The notes under the pieces are model-generated. The model worked only from the letters and a program-made list of their open reading frames with translations, was not told the DNA's origin and searched no databases. A DNA stretch of 64,000 bases from Janthinobacterium rivuli (GTDB lineage Bacteria > Pseudomonadota > Gammaproteobacteria > Burkholderiales > Burkholderiaceae_D), in contig NZ_CP121464.1 of NCBI RefSeq assembly GCF_029690045.1, forward strand, positions 4,464,001-4,528,000. The letters run 5' to 3'. Shown here in pieces: positions 38,314-48,078 of this stretch (the first letter of the stretch is position 1; each line of letters opens with the position of its first letter). Made by a program: the position numbers and the translations under genes.

Positions 38314-38937
38314 TTACCAGCGCTTGTCAATCGGCATGTCCAACAACGGTTTCAATTTCTCCGCGATCACTTCGCGCGCGCGAAAAATCCGGCTGCGCAC
38401 GGTGCCGATGGGGCACGCCATGATTTCCGATATTTCTTCATAGCTCAGGCCCTCGATTTCGCGCAGCACGATGGCCGTGCGCAACTCGATGGGCAGCACA
38501 TCCATGGCCGCATTGACGGTGGCCGCGATCTGCTTGCTGGCCAGCACCGATTCGGGTGTATTGTTGTCTCGCAATTTATTGCCATCATCGAAGGACTCCG
38601 CCTGTTCGGCGTCGGCATCGCTGGATGTGGCGGCGCGCCGCCCCTGCGTGACGAGATAATTCTTGGCCGTATTGATGCCAATGCGATACAGCCAGGTATA
38701 AAAGGCGGCCTCGCCGCGAAAATGGCGCAGCGCCCGGTATGCCTTGATAAAGGTTTCCTGCACCACATCTTCGGCCTCCGCCGGATCATGCACCAGCCGC
38801 GACACAAGACGCATCAAGCGGCGCTGATATTTCGATACCAGCACATCGAATGCCCGTTTGTCGCCAGCCTGCACCCGCTCGACCAGTAACTGATCATACT
38901 CGCGCTCTGTCCTCACGCCCAATGTCCCTGTAGTCAT
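38314..38937 (-). CDS. rpoE: RNA polymerase sigma-E factor
   Basis: 207 residues with sigma-70 region 2 (HDPAEAEDVVQETFIKAYRAL, quoted as AEDVVQETFIKAY) and region 4 (LREIEGLSYEEISEIM, GTVRSRIFRAR). ECF sigma factor for envelope stress. ATG 38937 lacks a clear ribosome site; a GTG seven codons later, preceded by AGGGACA, fits family N termini better. It is followed by its anti-sigma gene. Confidence 0.95.
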   Translation of the reverse strand: MTTGTLGVRTEREYDQLLVERVQAGDKRAFDVLVSKYQRRLMRLVSRLVHDPAEAEDVVQETFIKAYRALRHFRGEAAFYTWLYRIGINTAKNYLVTQGRRAATSSDADAEQAESFDDGNKLRDNNTPESVLASKQIAATVNAAMDVLPIELRTAIVLREIEGLSYEEISEIMACPIGTVRSRIFRAREVIAEKLKPLLDMPIDKRW

Positions 38938-39003
38938 GCAGCGTGGGCGCCTGTATGGATATAGAGTTGGCCCGCTGCAAGAAGTTCAGTGTTCGCCCCA
39001 CTT

Positions 39004-39522
39004 TTATTCTTCCCTGTTCCGCGCCGCGATAGCCCGGCAAGCCACGGCCAGCGGGCGGAAGGCGGCGCAACTGCCGCCGCGCTGTACCAGCACTTCCGTG
39101 CGACGCCCGGCGGCATCCGCCAGGCACAGCACCAGCAGCGACGACCACAAGGTCGAGCCCGGCAACAGGCGCAGCCCCGGCGCCGCCTCAGCCGGCTCCG
39201 CCACCCCGGCAACACCGGTTCCAGGCACCCCGCCATGCTCCAGATATACCGCCAGCCGCAACTGGCCAACCGGCGAAATATCAAGCGCCTGCGGCTTTCT
39301 GCGCCAGCGCAGCAAGGCCAGCAAAAACACGCCGCCAGCCGCACTCAGCAAGGCTGCAAACAAGCCCAGCGCATAGCCACCCACCAGTTGGCCAGGCGCG
39401 GGCAGGCTGCGCCAGACACCACTCAATGGCCAGACAGCCAGCAAGGCGCACAGCCCCAGCAGCGCTTGCAATAGGCGCAAACAGACAGGCGTGCGAATGA
39501 CAGCCACTACCGCGATCGACAT
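39004..39522 (-). CDS. YgfX-like small inner membrane protein
   Basis: 172 residues. Two or three N-terminal hydrophobic segments (about 18-36, 48-70), then a soluble part with LRLLPGSTLWSSLLVLCL and a closing FRPLAVACRAI, resembling the LPDS...FRRLRV pattern of YgfX. The position between fabF and rpoE is a recurrent place for this family in Betaproteobacteria. Function not established; annotated elsewhere as a toxin-like or cytoskeleton-affecting protein, which cannot be judged here. Confidence 0.55.
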   Translation of the reverse strand: MSIAVVAVIRTPVCLRLLQALLGLCALLAVWPLSGVWRSLPAPGQLVGGYALGLFAALLSAAGGVFLLALLRWRRKPQALDISPVGQLRLAVYLEHGGVPGTGVAGVAEPAEAAPGLRLLPGSTLWSSLLVLCLADAAGRRTEVLVQRGGSCAAFRPLAVACRAIAARNREE

Positions 39523-39532
39523 ACTTCATGGG

Positions 39533-39629
39533 AAAAAAAAGGCGCGCCGGCAACATGCCGGGCAAATTCAGGCGCCAACGAACGTTGGCGCCGAATCAGC
39601 GCTCACTACGATTTGACCGTAGCGAGCGC
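39533..39629 (-). terminator. Hairpins downstream of fabF
   Basis: Three dyads lie within 15-110 bp of the fabF stop: GCGCTC-A-CTACG / CGTAG-C-GAGCGC (39599-39629), GGCGCCAACG/CGTTGGCGCC (39571-39592), and CCGGCA/TGCCGG (39547-39561) followed on the minus strand by eight Ts (39533-39540). The last is a plausible rho-independent terminator; the others may add structure. Confidence 0.65.
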
Positions 39630-39643
39630 TTGAAAGTTCCTGC

Positions 39644-40894
39644 TTATTTCGCTTTACCGAAAATCAGCGTGCCATTCGTTCCGCCGAAGCCGAACGAATT
39701 CTTCACTGCATAATCGATCTTCATATCACGCGCCGTGTTGGCACAGAAATCGAGATCGCACGCCGGATCCTGGTTGAAGATATTGATGGTCGGTGGCGAC
39801 ACCTGATGGTGCAATGCCAGGACCGTAAACACCGCTTCCAGACCGCCCGCGCCGCCCAACAAATGGCCCGTCATCGACTTGGTCGAGTTGACGACAATAT
39901 GCTTGGCGTGATCACCGAAGGTGCGCTTGATGCCCATCACTTCCGCCACATCGCCTTGCGGGGTCGATGTGCCGTGCGCGTTCAGGTATTGAATCTGATC
40001 CGGGTTCAAGCCTGCGTTGTCGAGGGCCGCGATCACCGATTTGCTGCCGCCGCTACCATCTTCCAGCGGCGAGGTCATGTGATAAGCATCTGCGCTCATC
40101 CCGAAACCATGCACTTCGGCATAGATCTTGGCACCACGGGCCACCGCGTGCTCGTACTCTTCCAGCACCATGACGCCAGCACCCTCGCCCAGCACGAAGC
40201 CGTCGCGGTCGGTATCCCACGGACGCGATGCCGTTGCCGGATCGTCGTTGCGGGTCGACAAGGCACGCGCCGAAGCGAAACCGCCCAGGCCCAGTGGCGA
40301 CACGGTCGATTCAGCACCGCCGGCGATCATGACGTCGGCATCGCCGTACTCGATCATGCGCGCTGCGGCACCGATGCTGTGCAGACCGGTGGTACACGCT
40401 GTAACGATCGCCAGGTTCGGGCCCTTCAGACCATATTTGATCGAAAGGTTGCCAGAGATCATGTTAATGATCGAGGCAGGCACGAAAAATGGCGAGATAC
40501 GGCGCGGACCGCGCTTTTCGTACTCGGACTTGGTGTCTTCGATCAGCGGCAAGCCACCGATACCGGAACCGATGATCACGCCGATGCGCTCGGCGTTTTC
40601 TTCGGTGACTTCCAGACCGGAGTCCTGGATCGCCTGGATGCCCGCAGCCATGCCGTAATGGATAAAGGTATCCATATGGCGGGCTTCCTTACCGGAGATG
40701 TACTCTTCGATATTGAAACCTTTGACTTCACCGGCAAAATGCGTGGTGAATGGCTGTGCATCAAACTTGGTAATCGTGGCAATGCCGGATTTACCTTCAA
40801 CGATTGCGCCCCACGCCTCGGCAATAGTATTGCCGACAGGTGAAACGCAGCCCAGGCCGGTGACAACAACACGACGGTTTTTAGAACGGCTCAA
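39644..40894 (-). CDS. fabF: 3-oxoacyl-ACP synthase II
   Basis: 416 residues. Condensing enzyme with the Cys nucleophile in [10 protein letters not shown], His in [11 protein letters not shown] and [12 protein letters not shown]. Elongates acyl-ACP by two carbons. It starts with TTG at 40894, but AGGAG eight bases upstream and the family N terminus support this. Directly follows acpP. Confidence 0.97.
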   Translation of the reverse strand: MSRSKNRRVVVTGLGCVSPVGNTIAEAWGAIVEGKSGIATITKFDAQPFTTHFAGEVKGFNIEEYISGKEARHMDTFIHYGMAAGIQAIQDSGLEVTEENAERIGVIIGSGIGGLPLIEDTKSEYEKRGPRRISPFFVPASIINMISGNLSIKYGLKGPNLAIVTACTTGLHSIGAAARMIEYGDADVMIAGGAESTVSPLGLGGFASARALSTRNDDPATASRPWDTDRDGFVLGEGAGVMVLEEYEHAVARGAKIYAEVHGFGMSADAYHMTSPLEDGSGGSKSVIAALDNAGLNPDQIQYLNAHGTSTPQGDVAEVMGIKRTFGDHAKHIVVNSTKSMTGHLLGGAGGLEAVFTVLALHHQVSPPTINIFNQDPACDLDFCANTARDMKIDYAVKNSFGFGGTNGTLIFGKAK

Positions 40895-40923
40895 GCGATT
40901 CTCCTGAAGTCGGTCAGACAGGC

Positions 40924-41163
40924 TTAGGCCTTGACGTGTGCGGTGGCGTAGTCGATCGCCTGTTGCACGGTGGTGATTTTTTCAGCTTGTTCGTCAGGGA
41001 TTTCCATTTCGAATTCGTCTTCCAGGGCCATGACCAGTTCCACGGTGTCCAGGGAATCGGCGCCGAGATCGTCGACGAAGGAGGATTCGATTTTGATGTC
41101 TGCTTCTGCAACGCCCAGTTGCTCAGCGACGATTTTCTTAACGCGTTGTTCGATATCCGACAT
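40924..41163 (-). CDS. acpP: Acyl carrier protein
   Basis: 79 residues, very acidic, with the phosphopantetheine serine in the invariant DSLDTVEL motif. Carrier of growing acyl chains; modified by AcpS encoded at 29 kb. GGAG stands before the ATG. 29 bp separate it from fabF. Confidence 0.98.
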   Translation of the reverse strand: MSDIEQRVKKIVAEQLGVAEADIKIESSFVDDLGADSLDTVELVMALEDEFEMEIPDEQAEKITTVQQAIDYATAHVKA

Positions 41164-41341
41164 GTTATGGCTCCAAAGTGTGTGTTACGGAAAGTGCGCG
41201 CATTTTATCAGGTTTGCGCGTCCGAATACTAATTTCGGTGTCTGCTGCTAATTCGACCGAAGCTGCTGCTAAAAGATGCGATTATAGACAAAAACGACCG
41301 TTGAATCATGCCACAAACGCCCGTCCCGTCTACCTTTCACA

Positions 41342-42085
41342 TCAATTCATGTACATTCCACCGTTCACGTGCAGGGTCGTGCCCGTGATATATGCCGCTT
41401 GCGGCGAAGCCAGAAAGGCCACCGCCGCCGCCACGTCTTCCGGTTTGCCCAAGCGGGACAGGGGAATTTGCGTCAACAGGGCCGCGTGCTGCTCTTCGCT
41501 CAGGGCCTTGGTCATGTCGGTATCGATGAAGCCCGGCGCGATGCAGTTCACGGTAATGTTGCGGCTGCCGATTTCGCGCGCCAGGGCGCGGCTCATGCCT
41601 TCCACGCCAGCCTTGGCCGCCGCGTAATTCATTTGCCCCGGATTGCCCGACGACGCCACCACCGACGTGATATTAATGATACGCCCAGTTTTGGCTTTCA
41701 TCATGCCGCGCAACACGGCGCGCGACAAACGGCCGACGGCCGACAGGTTCGTGGAAATGACGCTATCCCACTCTTCATCCTTCATGCGCATGGCCAACTG
41801 GTCTTGCGTGATGCCCGCATTGTTGACCAGGATCGACAGGCTGCCGTAGGTTTTCTGCACTTCATCGACGACGGCCGCGCAGCGCGCCGCATCGGTCACG
41901 TTCAGGACCAGCCCCTTGCCCGCCACGCCTTCGGCGGCCAGGTAATCGGTGATGGCTTGCGCGCCGCTTTCCGAGGTGGCGGTGCCGACCACGGTGGCAC
42001 CCTGCTTGCCCAGTTCGGTGGCGATGGCGCGGCCGATGCCGCGCGAGGCGCCCGTGACCAGCACGACTTGATTTGCTAAATTCAT
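41342..42085 (-). CDS. fabG: 3-oxoacyl-ACP reductase
   Basis: 247 residues from ATG 42085 with AAGGAT upstream. SDR fold: TGASRGIG cofactor site, NNAG, catalytic Ser-Tyr-Lys (Tyr and Lys in MNYAAAKAG). Reduces 3-ketoacyl-ACP with NADPH. Next gene to fabD (49 bp). Confidence 0.97.
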   Translation of the reverse strand: MNLANQVVLVTGASRGIGRAIATELGKQGATVVGTATSESGAQAITDYLAAEGVAGKGLVLNVTDAARCAAVVDEVQKTYGSLSILVNNAGITQDQLAMRMKDEEWDSVISTNLSAVGRLSRAVLRGMMKAKTGRIINITSVVASSGNPGQMNYAAAKAGVEGMSRALAREIGSRNITVNCIAPGFIDTDMTKALSEEQHAALLTQIPLSRLGKPEDVAAAVAFLASPQAAYITGTTLHVNGGMYMN

Positions 42086-42134
42086 GAGTATCCTTAAAAG
42101 CAACCGCGGCAGGCAAGCTGCCGCGATCTGATGT

Positions 42135-43076
42135 TTATTTGAGCTGCGTCAAAATGCGTTCCAGCGATGCCTGGTCGACGATGGCGTCGCCCACCAGCAC
42201 CGGATCGATGCGCTTGGCCAGGCCCATCAGAACCTTGCCCGGACCGCATTCGATCACTTGCGTGATGCCGTCCGCCGCCACTTTTTGCATGGTTTCCACC
42301 CAGCGCACGGGGCTGGCCGCCTGGCGCACGAGCGCATCCTTGATGCCGGCCACGTCGTTGACGATGGCCACGTCGACGTTGTTGATCAGGGCGATTTGCG
42401 GCGCCGAGAACGTCAAGCCGGCCATATACTCGCGCAAGCGGTCCGATGCGGGCTTCAGCAGCGACGAGTGGAATGGCGCGGAGACGGGGAGTTTCATGGC
42501 GCGCTTGGCGCCCTTGGCCTTGGCCAGTTCGCAGGCGCGCTCAACGGCGGCCGTATGGCCGGCGATGACGACTTGCGCTGGCGCATTGAAATTGACGGGC
42601 TCGACCACCAGGGCCGGGTTTTCCGCCGCCGCTTCCGCACAGGCGGCGCGCACGTCGTCGTCCGACAGGCCCAGCACGACAGCCATCGTGCCCTGCCCGA
42701 CCGGCACGGCTTCCTGCATCGCTTGCGCGCGGAAACGCACGAGCGGCACGGCGTCCTTGAACGAGATGACGCCAGCGGCGACCAGCGCCGAATATTCACC
42801 GAGACTGTGACCGGCCACGACCGTCGGCACGGGGCCGCCAGCCGCCAGCCAGGCGCGATAAAAGGCCACGGCCGCCGTCAGCATCACCGGTTGCGTATTG
42901 GTGGTCAGATCCAGCTCTTCCTTCGGACCTTCGGCGATCAGCTTGCCCAGGTCGAATTGCAGGGCGTCCGACGCTTCGGCGACGGTCTGCGCAACCACAG
43001 GGTTGCCGGCGAAACCGTCGAGCATCGCAATCGCTTGCGAGCCTTGGCCTGGGAAAACAAATGCAAATTGTGTCAT
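42135..43076 (-). CDS. fabD: Malonyl-CoA:ACP transacylase
   Basis: 313 residues. FVFPGQGSQ at the N terminus and the nucleophile elbow GHSLGEYSAL. Loads malonyl onto ACP for condensation. GGAG before the ATG; 31 bp after fabH. Confidence 0.97.
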   Translation of the reverse strand: MTQFAFVFPGQGSQAIAMLDGFAGNPVVAQTVAEASDALQFDLGKLIAEGPKEELDLTTNTQPVMLTAAVAFYRAWLAAGGPVPTVVAGHSLGEYSALVAAGVISFKDAVPLVRFRAQAMQEAVPVGQGTMAVVLGLSDDDVRAACAEAAAENPALVVEPVNFNAPAQVVIAGHTAAVERACELAKAKGAKRAMKLPVSAPFHSSLLKPASDRLREYMAGLTFSAPQIALINNVDVAIVNDVAGIKDALVRQAASPVRWVETMQKVAADGITQVIECGPGKVLMGLAKRIDPVLVGDAIVDQASLERILTQLK

Positions 43077-43107
43077 GGTGACTCCGTTTTTTAATATTGT
43101 TGCGGGA

Positions 43108-44106
43108 TTACATGCGCGCCAGCACGGCGCCCCAGGTAAAGCCGCCGCCCACGCCTTCCATCATGACATTGTCACCCTTCTTGACTCTGCCATCGCGCAC
43201 GGCGATGTCGAGCGCCAGCGGGATCGAGGCGGCCGAGGTGTTGCCATGCTGGTCGACGGTGACGACCATCTTTTCCAACGGCAAGCCGAGTTTCTTGGCC
43301 GTACTGTTCATGATGCGGATGTTCGCCTGGTGCGGGATCAGCCAGTCGATCTGGTCCGACGTCATGTTGGCGTGCTCCAGGGCTTCGTGCGCAACTTTCT
43401 CCAGCACGGACACGGCCAGCTTGAACACGGCCGGGCCATCCATGTAGAGGAAGGCGCTGCCGTCCAGCGCGCCGCCAGCCAGGCTGCCCGGTACGCTGAG
43501 GATGTTCGAGTGGCGGCCGTCCGCATGCAGCTTGGTGGCCAGGATGCCCGGCTCTTTTGACGCCGTCATGACGATGGCGCCGGCGCCGTCGCCGAACAGC
43601 ACGCAGGTGCCGCGGTCGTCGAAATTGAGGATGCGCGAAAACACTTCGGCGCCGATCACCAGCACGTTTTTATGCATGCCCGACTGGATGAAGCTGTCGG
43701 CCGTGGCCACCGCATACACGAAACCGCTGCAGACGGCTTGCACGTCGACGGCGGCGCAGTTGTTCGTGATGCCCAGCTTGTTTTGCACGATGCAGGCCGT
43801 GCTGGGGAAGCTGCCGAAGAAATCGGGGGTCGAGCTGGCGACGATGATCAGGTCCAGGTCGTTGCCGTTCAAACCGGCCATTTCCAGAGCCTTTTTGGCC
43901 GCTTCCACGCCCAGGTCCGAAGAATTTTGCGTTGGCGCCGCGTAATGGCGCGCCGAAATGCCGCTGCGCGACACAATCCATTCATCCGACGTCTCGATGC
44001 CCTTGGCGGCGAGCTGTTCGGTCAAATCCTGGTTGGTGACGCGCTTCTCCGGCAAGTAGCTGCCGGTACCGATAATTTTGCTGTAAGTTTTGCTAAAAAC
44101 AGTCAT
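43108..44106 (-). CDS. fabH: 3-oxoacyl-ACP synthase III
   Basis: 332 residues. Initiating condensing enzyme with Cys in [11 protein letters not shown], His in [11 protein letters not shown] and Asn in [11 protein letters not shown]. Condenses acetyl-CoA with malonyl-ACP. 15 bp after plsX. Confidence 0.97.
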   Translation of the reverse strand: MTVFSKTYSKIIGTGSYLPEKRVTNQDLTEQLAAKGIETSDEWIVSRSGISARHYAAPTQNSSDLGVEAAKKALEMAGLNGNDLDLIIVASSTPDFFGSFPSTACIVQNKLGITNNCAAVDVQAVCSGFVYAVATADSFIQSGMHKNVLVIGAEVFSRILNFDDRGTCVLFGDGAGAIVMTASKEPGILATKLHADGRHSNILSVPGSLAGGALDGSAFLYMDGPAVFKLAVSVLEKVAHEALEHANMTSDQIDWLIPHQANIRIMNSTAKKLGLPLEKMVVTVDQHGNTSAASIPLALDIAVRDGRVKKGDNVMMEGVGGGFTWGAVLARM

Positions 44107-44121
44107 GCAAATACCCGTCCA

Positions 44122-45189
44122 CTAAATGGTAGAGCTTGTTGATGTAGGTTCGTCCGGTACTGGCGTGCGCGGCATCAGCTCGGCGATCAGGCTGGCCAGG
44201 TGTGCTTGCACGTCATTTTTTGCCGCATCAAAGGCGCGGCGCAAGGCCCATTCGAACGAATAGGCATCGGCGCTGCCATGGCTCTTGAAGACGAGACCAC
44301 GCAAGCCCAGCAGGCTGGCGCCGTTGTAACGCGAAGGATTCAGGCGGTTGCCGATGGCTTTCAGGGCCCCGCGGGCGATCAGCGCGCCCAGCATGGTAAT
44401 CGGATTGCGCTTGAATTCGGAAGTGAGCACGTCTTTCATGAAGCGCGCCAGGCCTTCGATGGCTTTCAGGGTCACATTGCCGACAAAACCGTCGCAGACG
44501 ACGATATCGGTCGTGCCCTTGAAGATATCGTTGCCTTCCACGTTGCCGTAGAAGTTCAGCGCGCCACGCTCGTGGTCGGCCTGAAGCAGCTTCGAAGTGA
44601 GTTTCACCACTTCATTGCCCTTGATATCTTCCGTGCCCACGTTCAGCAAACCGATCGTCGGGCGTTCGATACCTTCCATGGCGGACACGAGCACGGAACC
44701 CATGATGGCGAACTGGTGCAAGTGATGCGGTTCGCAATCGACGTTCGCGCCCAGGTCCAGCATGTAGGTCGGGCCGTTCTTTTGATTCGGCAAGATGCTG
44801 CAGATGGCCGGACGGTCGACGCCGGACATGGTTTTCAGTACGTAGCGCGACACGGCCATCAGGGCTGCCGTATTGCCGGCGGAAACGGAGGCTTGCGCCA
44901 CGCCGTTCTTGACCTGTTCGATGGCCACGCGCATGGAGGAATCCTTCTTGCGGCGCAGGGCCACTTCCAGGGGATCGTCCATGGTAACTTGTTCGGAGGC
45001 ATGCAATACCGACAGGCGCGGATGCGTGTCGGCTTTATGTTTTTTCAGTTCGGCACGGATCACGTCTTCCAATCCAACAAGGATCAGTTCGGCTTCAGGC
45101 TCATGTTTTACGAAGGAAATTGCTGCGGGGATAGTGACTGAGGGACCGTGATCTCCGCCCATGCAGTCGATAGAAATTTTGATTGTCAT
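44122..45189 (-). CDS. plsX: Phosphate acyltransferase PlsX
   Basis: 355 residues from ATG 45189. [12 protein letters not shown] at the N terminus and [12 protein letters not shown] are signatures. Converts acyl-ACP to acyl-phosphate for phospholipid synthesis. The upstream codons to 45225 are poorly conserved. First of plsX-fabH-fabD-fabG after rpmF. Confidence 0.96.
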   Translation of the reverse strand: MTIKISIDCMGGDHGPSVTIPAAISFVKHEPEAELILVGLEDVIRAELKKHKADTHPRLSVLHASEQVTMDDPLEVALRRKKDSSMRVAIEQVKNGVAQASVSAGNTAALMAVSRYVLKTMSGVDRPAICSILPNQKNGPTYMLDLGANVDCEPHHLHQFAIMGSVLVSAMEGIERPTIGLLNVGTEDIKGNEVVKLTSKLLQADHERGALNFYGNVEGNDIFKGTTDIVVCDGFVGNVTLKAIEGLARFMKDVLTSEFKRNPITMLGALIARGALKAIGNRLNPSRYNGASLLGLRGLVFKSHGSADAYSFEWALRRAFDAAKNDVQAHLASLIAELMPRTPVPDEPTSTSSTI

Positions 45190-45399
45190 TTGTGTTGATT
45201 CAATACCGCTGCGGGCGTGCGGCAAGATGTGAATCGGACTGGAGCATATGCAGGGCGCAGCATGTCATGCACCGCCTGAGCAAGCTTGATTCAAAATGAC
45301 GGGTGCGCAAGATGAATTGCAGCCGATAAAAAAGAAGAAGCGGCGCCACGCCGAATAACCACGCAACACCGCTTTCATCTTACCCAACAAAAACGTCGA

Positions 45400-45582
45400 T
45401 TACTCGTCGTTTTTGGTCTTCAACACTTTACGGCCACGATAGAAGCCGTTAGGGCTGATATGGTGACGCATGTGTGTTTCGCCGGTAACTGGCTCGACGC
45501 TCAATTGCGGCGCGACCAGGAAGTCGTGCGAACGGTGCATGCCGCGCTTGGAAGGGGTTTTCTTGTTCTGTTGAACTGCCAT
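45400..45582 (-). CDS. rpmF: 50S ribosomal protein L32
   Basis: 60 residues, basic, with the N-terminal [20 protein letters not shown] typical of L32. AGGAG before ATG. It lies between yceD and plsX as in most Proteobacteria. The zinc-cysteine pairs present in some L32 proteins are replaced, as commonly seen in this group. Confidence 0.97.
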   Translation of the reverse strand: MAVQQNKKTPSKRGMHRSHDFLVAPQLSVEPVTGETHMRHHISPNGFYRGRKVLKTKNDE

Positions 45583-45784
45583 GATGACTCCTAATACATA
45601 AGTTCTAAAATTTTAGCACAATCGATTGGCAAATACATGCGAATCGAGTATCCCAGCGGCAAAGACTACCCGAAAATAGCCCGGACCGACATCGTTTATT
45701 ACAATTACATTTCACTACACTTGCCATACTCGATTACAACACGCGTTTGACACGTTCCTTGATGGGGAAAACCCCTTTACTACT

Positions 45785-46282
45785 TTATTCTGGCTTCAAG
45801 TCTTTCAGTGCCGCAAACGGCGACTTCTTTTCAGTCTTGAGAGCATCGAGCTGCGCCGTATCGGGGCAGACGTCGTGTTTGGGTACCTGCGGCAGGGCCA
45901 GCAAGGCTTCATCTTCGATCAGGGCCGCGGCATCCATGCTGCGGCTGCCGACGATCACGTCGATCGATTCATCGTTGATGATTTCTTCGATCTCGTCCGC
46001 GTGCTCGTCATCCTTGCCCAGCATCAGAGTGGTCGTCGAATCAATTGCGTAAGCATACGGAGTCAGGCAGCGCTGGCAAACCAGCTGAACGGTGCCGTTG
46101 ACCGACAAGGTCAGTTGTGGGTAGCCCAGCTTGCTGGTGCCGCCGACGATCTTCCAGGCGATCTCGCCGGAACTATCTGCACAATCCTTGGTCAACCGGG
46201 TCATTTCAGCGACAGGAGTTACACCCTCGCGGCTCCCGCTGATACGACAAAAATCAAAGGCGTCGATCACAAAAGCATTCAT
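45785..46282 (-). CDS. yceD: YceD family (DUF177) 23S rRNA accumulation protein
   Basis: 165 residues from ATG 46282. Contains LVCQRCLTPY and an acidic DDEHADEIEEI stretch, matching DUF177, a protein family encoded beside rpmF and implicated in 23S rRNA accumulation. The ribosome site is GGGGAAA. Its 5' end faces the maf gene divergently. Confidence 0.9.
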   Translation of the reverse strand: MNAFVIDAFDFCRISGSREGVTPVAEMTRLTKDCADSSGEIAWKIVGGTSKLGYPQLTLSVNGTVQLVCQRCLTPYAYAIDSTTTLMLGKDDEHADEIEEIINDESIDVIVGSRSMDAAALIEDEALLALPQVPKHDVCPDTAQLDALKTEKKSPFAALKDLKPE

Positions 46283-46503
46283 TGGTAGAAAATTTCCCCG
46301 GAAAACCTGCGATAATAACAGGGTTTTTAGCACGGAGTCAAAGGCTAAGCATCTTTTTTGACGCAATCATTGCCATCAACATGACAACTTCATCAACACC
46401 GTCATGCCGCATGGAGCCTCGTTGTGGGCTCTGCGCCTTGGAACCACGTGAAATTCCACTGACATCGACCAGCGCGGCCATGCCGGCCGCCATCCACTAC
46501 CGA

Positions 46504-47112
46504 ATGATACCAACTTCCGCCCCATTGCGCTTGATTCTTGCATCGAGTTCGACCTACCGCAAGGAATTGCTGGAACGCCTGCGCCTGCCTTTCGAGGTGG
46601 CCGTGCCCGATCTCGATGAAAGCCCCCTGCCCAGTGAAAGCCCCAGCGCCACGGCCCTGCGCCTGGCCCAGGCCAAGGCGCAAGCCGTGCTCGACCGCTA
46701 CCCCGGCAGCCTCGTCATCGGCTCCGACCAGGTCGCCACCCTGGACGGCGCGCAGATCGGCAAGCCCGGCAACCATGCGTATGCCTTGCTGCAACTGCAA
46801 ACCATGCGCGGACGCCAGACCGTGTTCCACACGGCGCTGTGCCTGCTCGACGGCCGCCAGAATCCTCCCGTGGCGCAAGTGGAAGACGTCCAGACCCTCG
46901 TCACCGTGCGCGACTTGCCCGATGCCGAGCTGGACGCCTACCTGCGCATCGAGCAACCGTACGACTGCGCCGGCAGCGCCAAGAACGAAGGCCTGGGCAT
47001 CGCCCTGCTCGAACGCATCGCCACCACCGACCCGACCGCCCTCACCGGTTTGCCGCTGATCGCCCTCACCGGCATGCTGCGCAAGGCTGGCGTCACGTTT
47101 TTCACCATTTAA
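46504..47112 (+). CDS. Maf-family nucleoside triphosphate pyrophosphatase (YceF type)
   Basis: 202 residues from ATG 46504, where family similarity begins (LILASSSTYRKELLERL); the frame is open for 74 codons more upstream but without conserved sequence. IGSDQV and GKPG are in place, as are the C-terminal LTGLPLIAL strands. Maf/YceF proteins hydrolyse non-canonical NTPs (YceF: m7GTP). The neighbourhood of yceD-rpmF-plsX-fab matches the location of E. coli yceF. Confidence 0.9.
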   Translation: MIPTSAPLRLILASSSTYRKELLERLRLPFEVAVPDLDESPLPSESPSATALRLAQAKAQAVLDRYPGSLVIGSDQVATLDGAQIGKPGNHAYALLQLQTMRGRQTVFHTALCLLDGRQNPPVAQVEDVQTLVTVRDLPDAELDAYLRIEQPYDCAGSAKNEGLGIALLERIATTDPTALTGLPLIALTGMLRKAGVTFFTI

Positions 47113-47130
47113 TTTACCGACAATAACAAT

Positions 47131-47880
47131 ATGACCGGCACCCTATACCTGATTCCCAACCACCTCGGCCTCTCCGACAGCCCGGCCGACCCGCTGGCCC
47201 ACATCATTCCAGAGCAAGTACGGCAGATCACGTCGCAACTCGATTATTTCGTTGCGGAAAACGCCAAGACGGCGCGCGCCTTTTTGAAATTGATCGGCAA
47301 CCAGCATCCGCTGGCCAAGCCGCTGCAGGAAATCACGATTTCCGAACTGAACGTGAATACCCCCGCGCAAGCGCTGGCCGGCTTGCTGGCGCCCCTGCTG
47401 GCGGGACGCGATGCGGGCCTCGTGTCGGAAGCGGGCGTGCCCGCCGTGGCCGACCCGGGCGCCGACCTCGTGCGCCTGGCGCATCAGCACGGCATTAAAG
47501 TGCGCCCGCTGGTGGGCCCGTCGTCGATCCTGCTGGCCGTGATGGCCAGCGGCTTGAATGGCCAGAGCTTTGCCTTCAACGGCTACCTGCCCACGGACGC
47601 CGCCCTGCGCGCCAAACGCATCAAGGAACTGGAAAGCCGCTCGCGCAATGAAAAGCAGACCCAGCTGTTCATCGAAACCCCGTACCGCAACGCCGCCATG
47701 CTGGAAGCCCTCGTGGCGCAATGCGCACCGTCCACCCTGATCTGCGTCGCCACCGACCTGAGCCTGGACACGGAAAGCGTGCAGACGTGGAATGGCGGCC
47801 AGTGGAAGAAACAATTAGCCGCCGGCAAGGCGCCCGACTTCCACAAGAAACCGACCGTGTTCCTGTTGCTGGGACAGTAA
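47131..47880 (+). CDS. SAM-dependent methyltransferase, tetrapyrrole methylase fold
   Basis: 249 residues. The fold shows GTLYLIPNHLG, LVSEAGVPAVADPGADLV and GPSSILLAVMASGL, as in RsmI (16S rRNA C1402 2'-O-methyltransferase), but the N-terminal GTLYVVATPIGN of true RsmI is replaced by TLYLIPNHLG, and the protein is shorter. It is probably an RsmI paralogue of unknown substrate. It begins 18 bp after maf and is likely co-transcribed. Confidence 0.82.
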   Translation: MTGTLYLIPNHLGLSDSPADPLAHIIPEQVRQITSQLDYFVAENAKTARAFLKLIGNQHPLAKPLQEITISELNVNTPAQALAGLLAPLLAGRDAGLVSEAGVPAVADPGADLVRLAHQHGIKVRPLVGPSSILLAVMASGLNGQSFAFNGYLPTDAALRAKRIKELESRSRNEKQTQLFIETPYRNAAMLEALVAQCAPSTLICVATDLSLDTESVQTWNGGQWKKQLAAGKAPDFHKKPTVFLLLGQ

Positions 47881-47885
47881 ACGAC

Positions 47886-47916
47886 AAACGCCACGGAAAT
47901 ATTTGCCGTGGCGTTT
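47886..47916 (+). terminator. Rho-independent terminator after the methyltransferase gene
   Basis: AAACGCCACGG / CCGTGGCGTTT form an 11-bp stem with a 9-nt AT-rich loop, followed by ATTTACTTT. It begins 5 bp after the stop codon. Confidence 0.85.
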
Positions 47917-47944
47917 ATTTACTTTGCTCAACTACGATAGTTAC

Positions 47945-48077
47945 GACACCTGACAAAACCGTAGCGAGCGGAAGGGAGAGGTGGCTAAGAAGCGCAACCG
48001 TACTCTGTACGGGGGCGCCGAGCCGGTGAGCATCGCAGGCCGCCTATACCGACGCGCAGTAGGTTTGGTCAGGTGTC
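47945..48077. repeat. 133-bp element with 16-bp terminal inverted repeats
   Basis: Left end GACACCTGACAAAACC (47945-47960); right end GGTTTGGTCAGGTGTC (48062-48077); these match as inverted repeats at 15 of 16 bases. The interior is GC-rich with a CCGTAC-TCT-GTACGG hairpin (47998-48012) and no ORF. It ends one base from the rlmJ stop. Looks like a MITE or a large REP-type unit, or a structured transcript end. Confidence 0.6.
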
Positions 48078-48078
48078 T

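Noticed and set aside
46282..46503. N-terminal extension of the Maf protein
   Set aside because: No conservation and overlaps the yceD promoter region; Maf similarity begins at ATG 46504.
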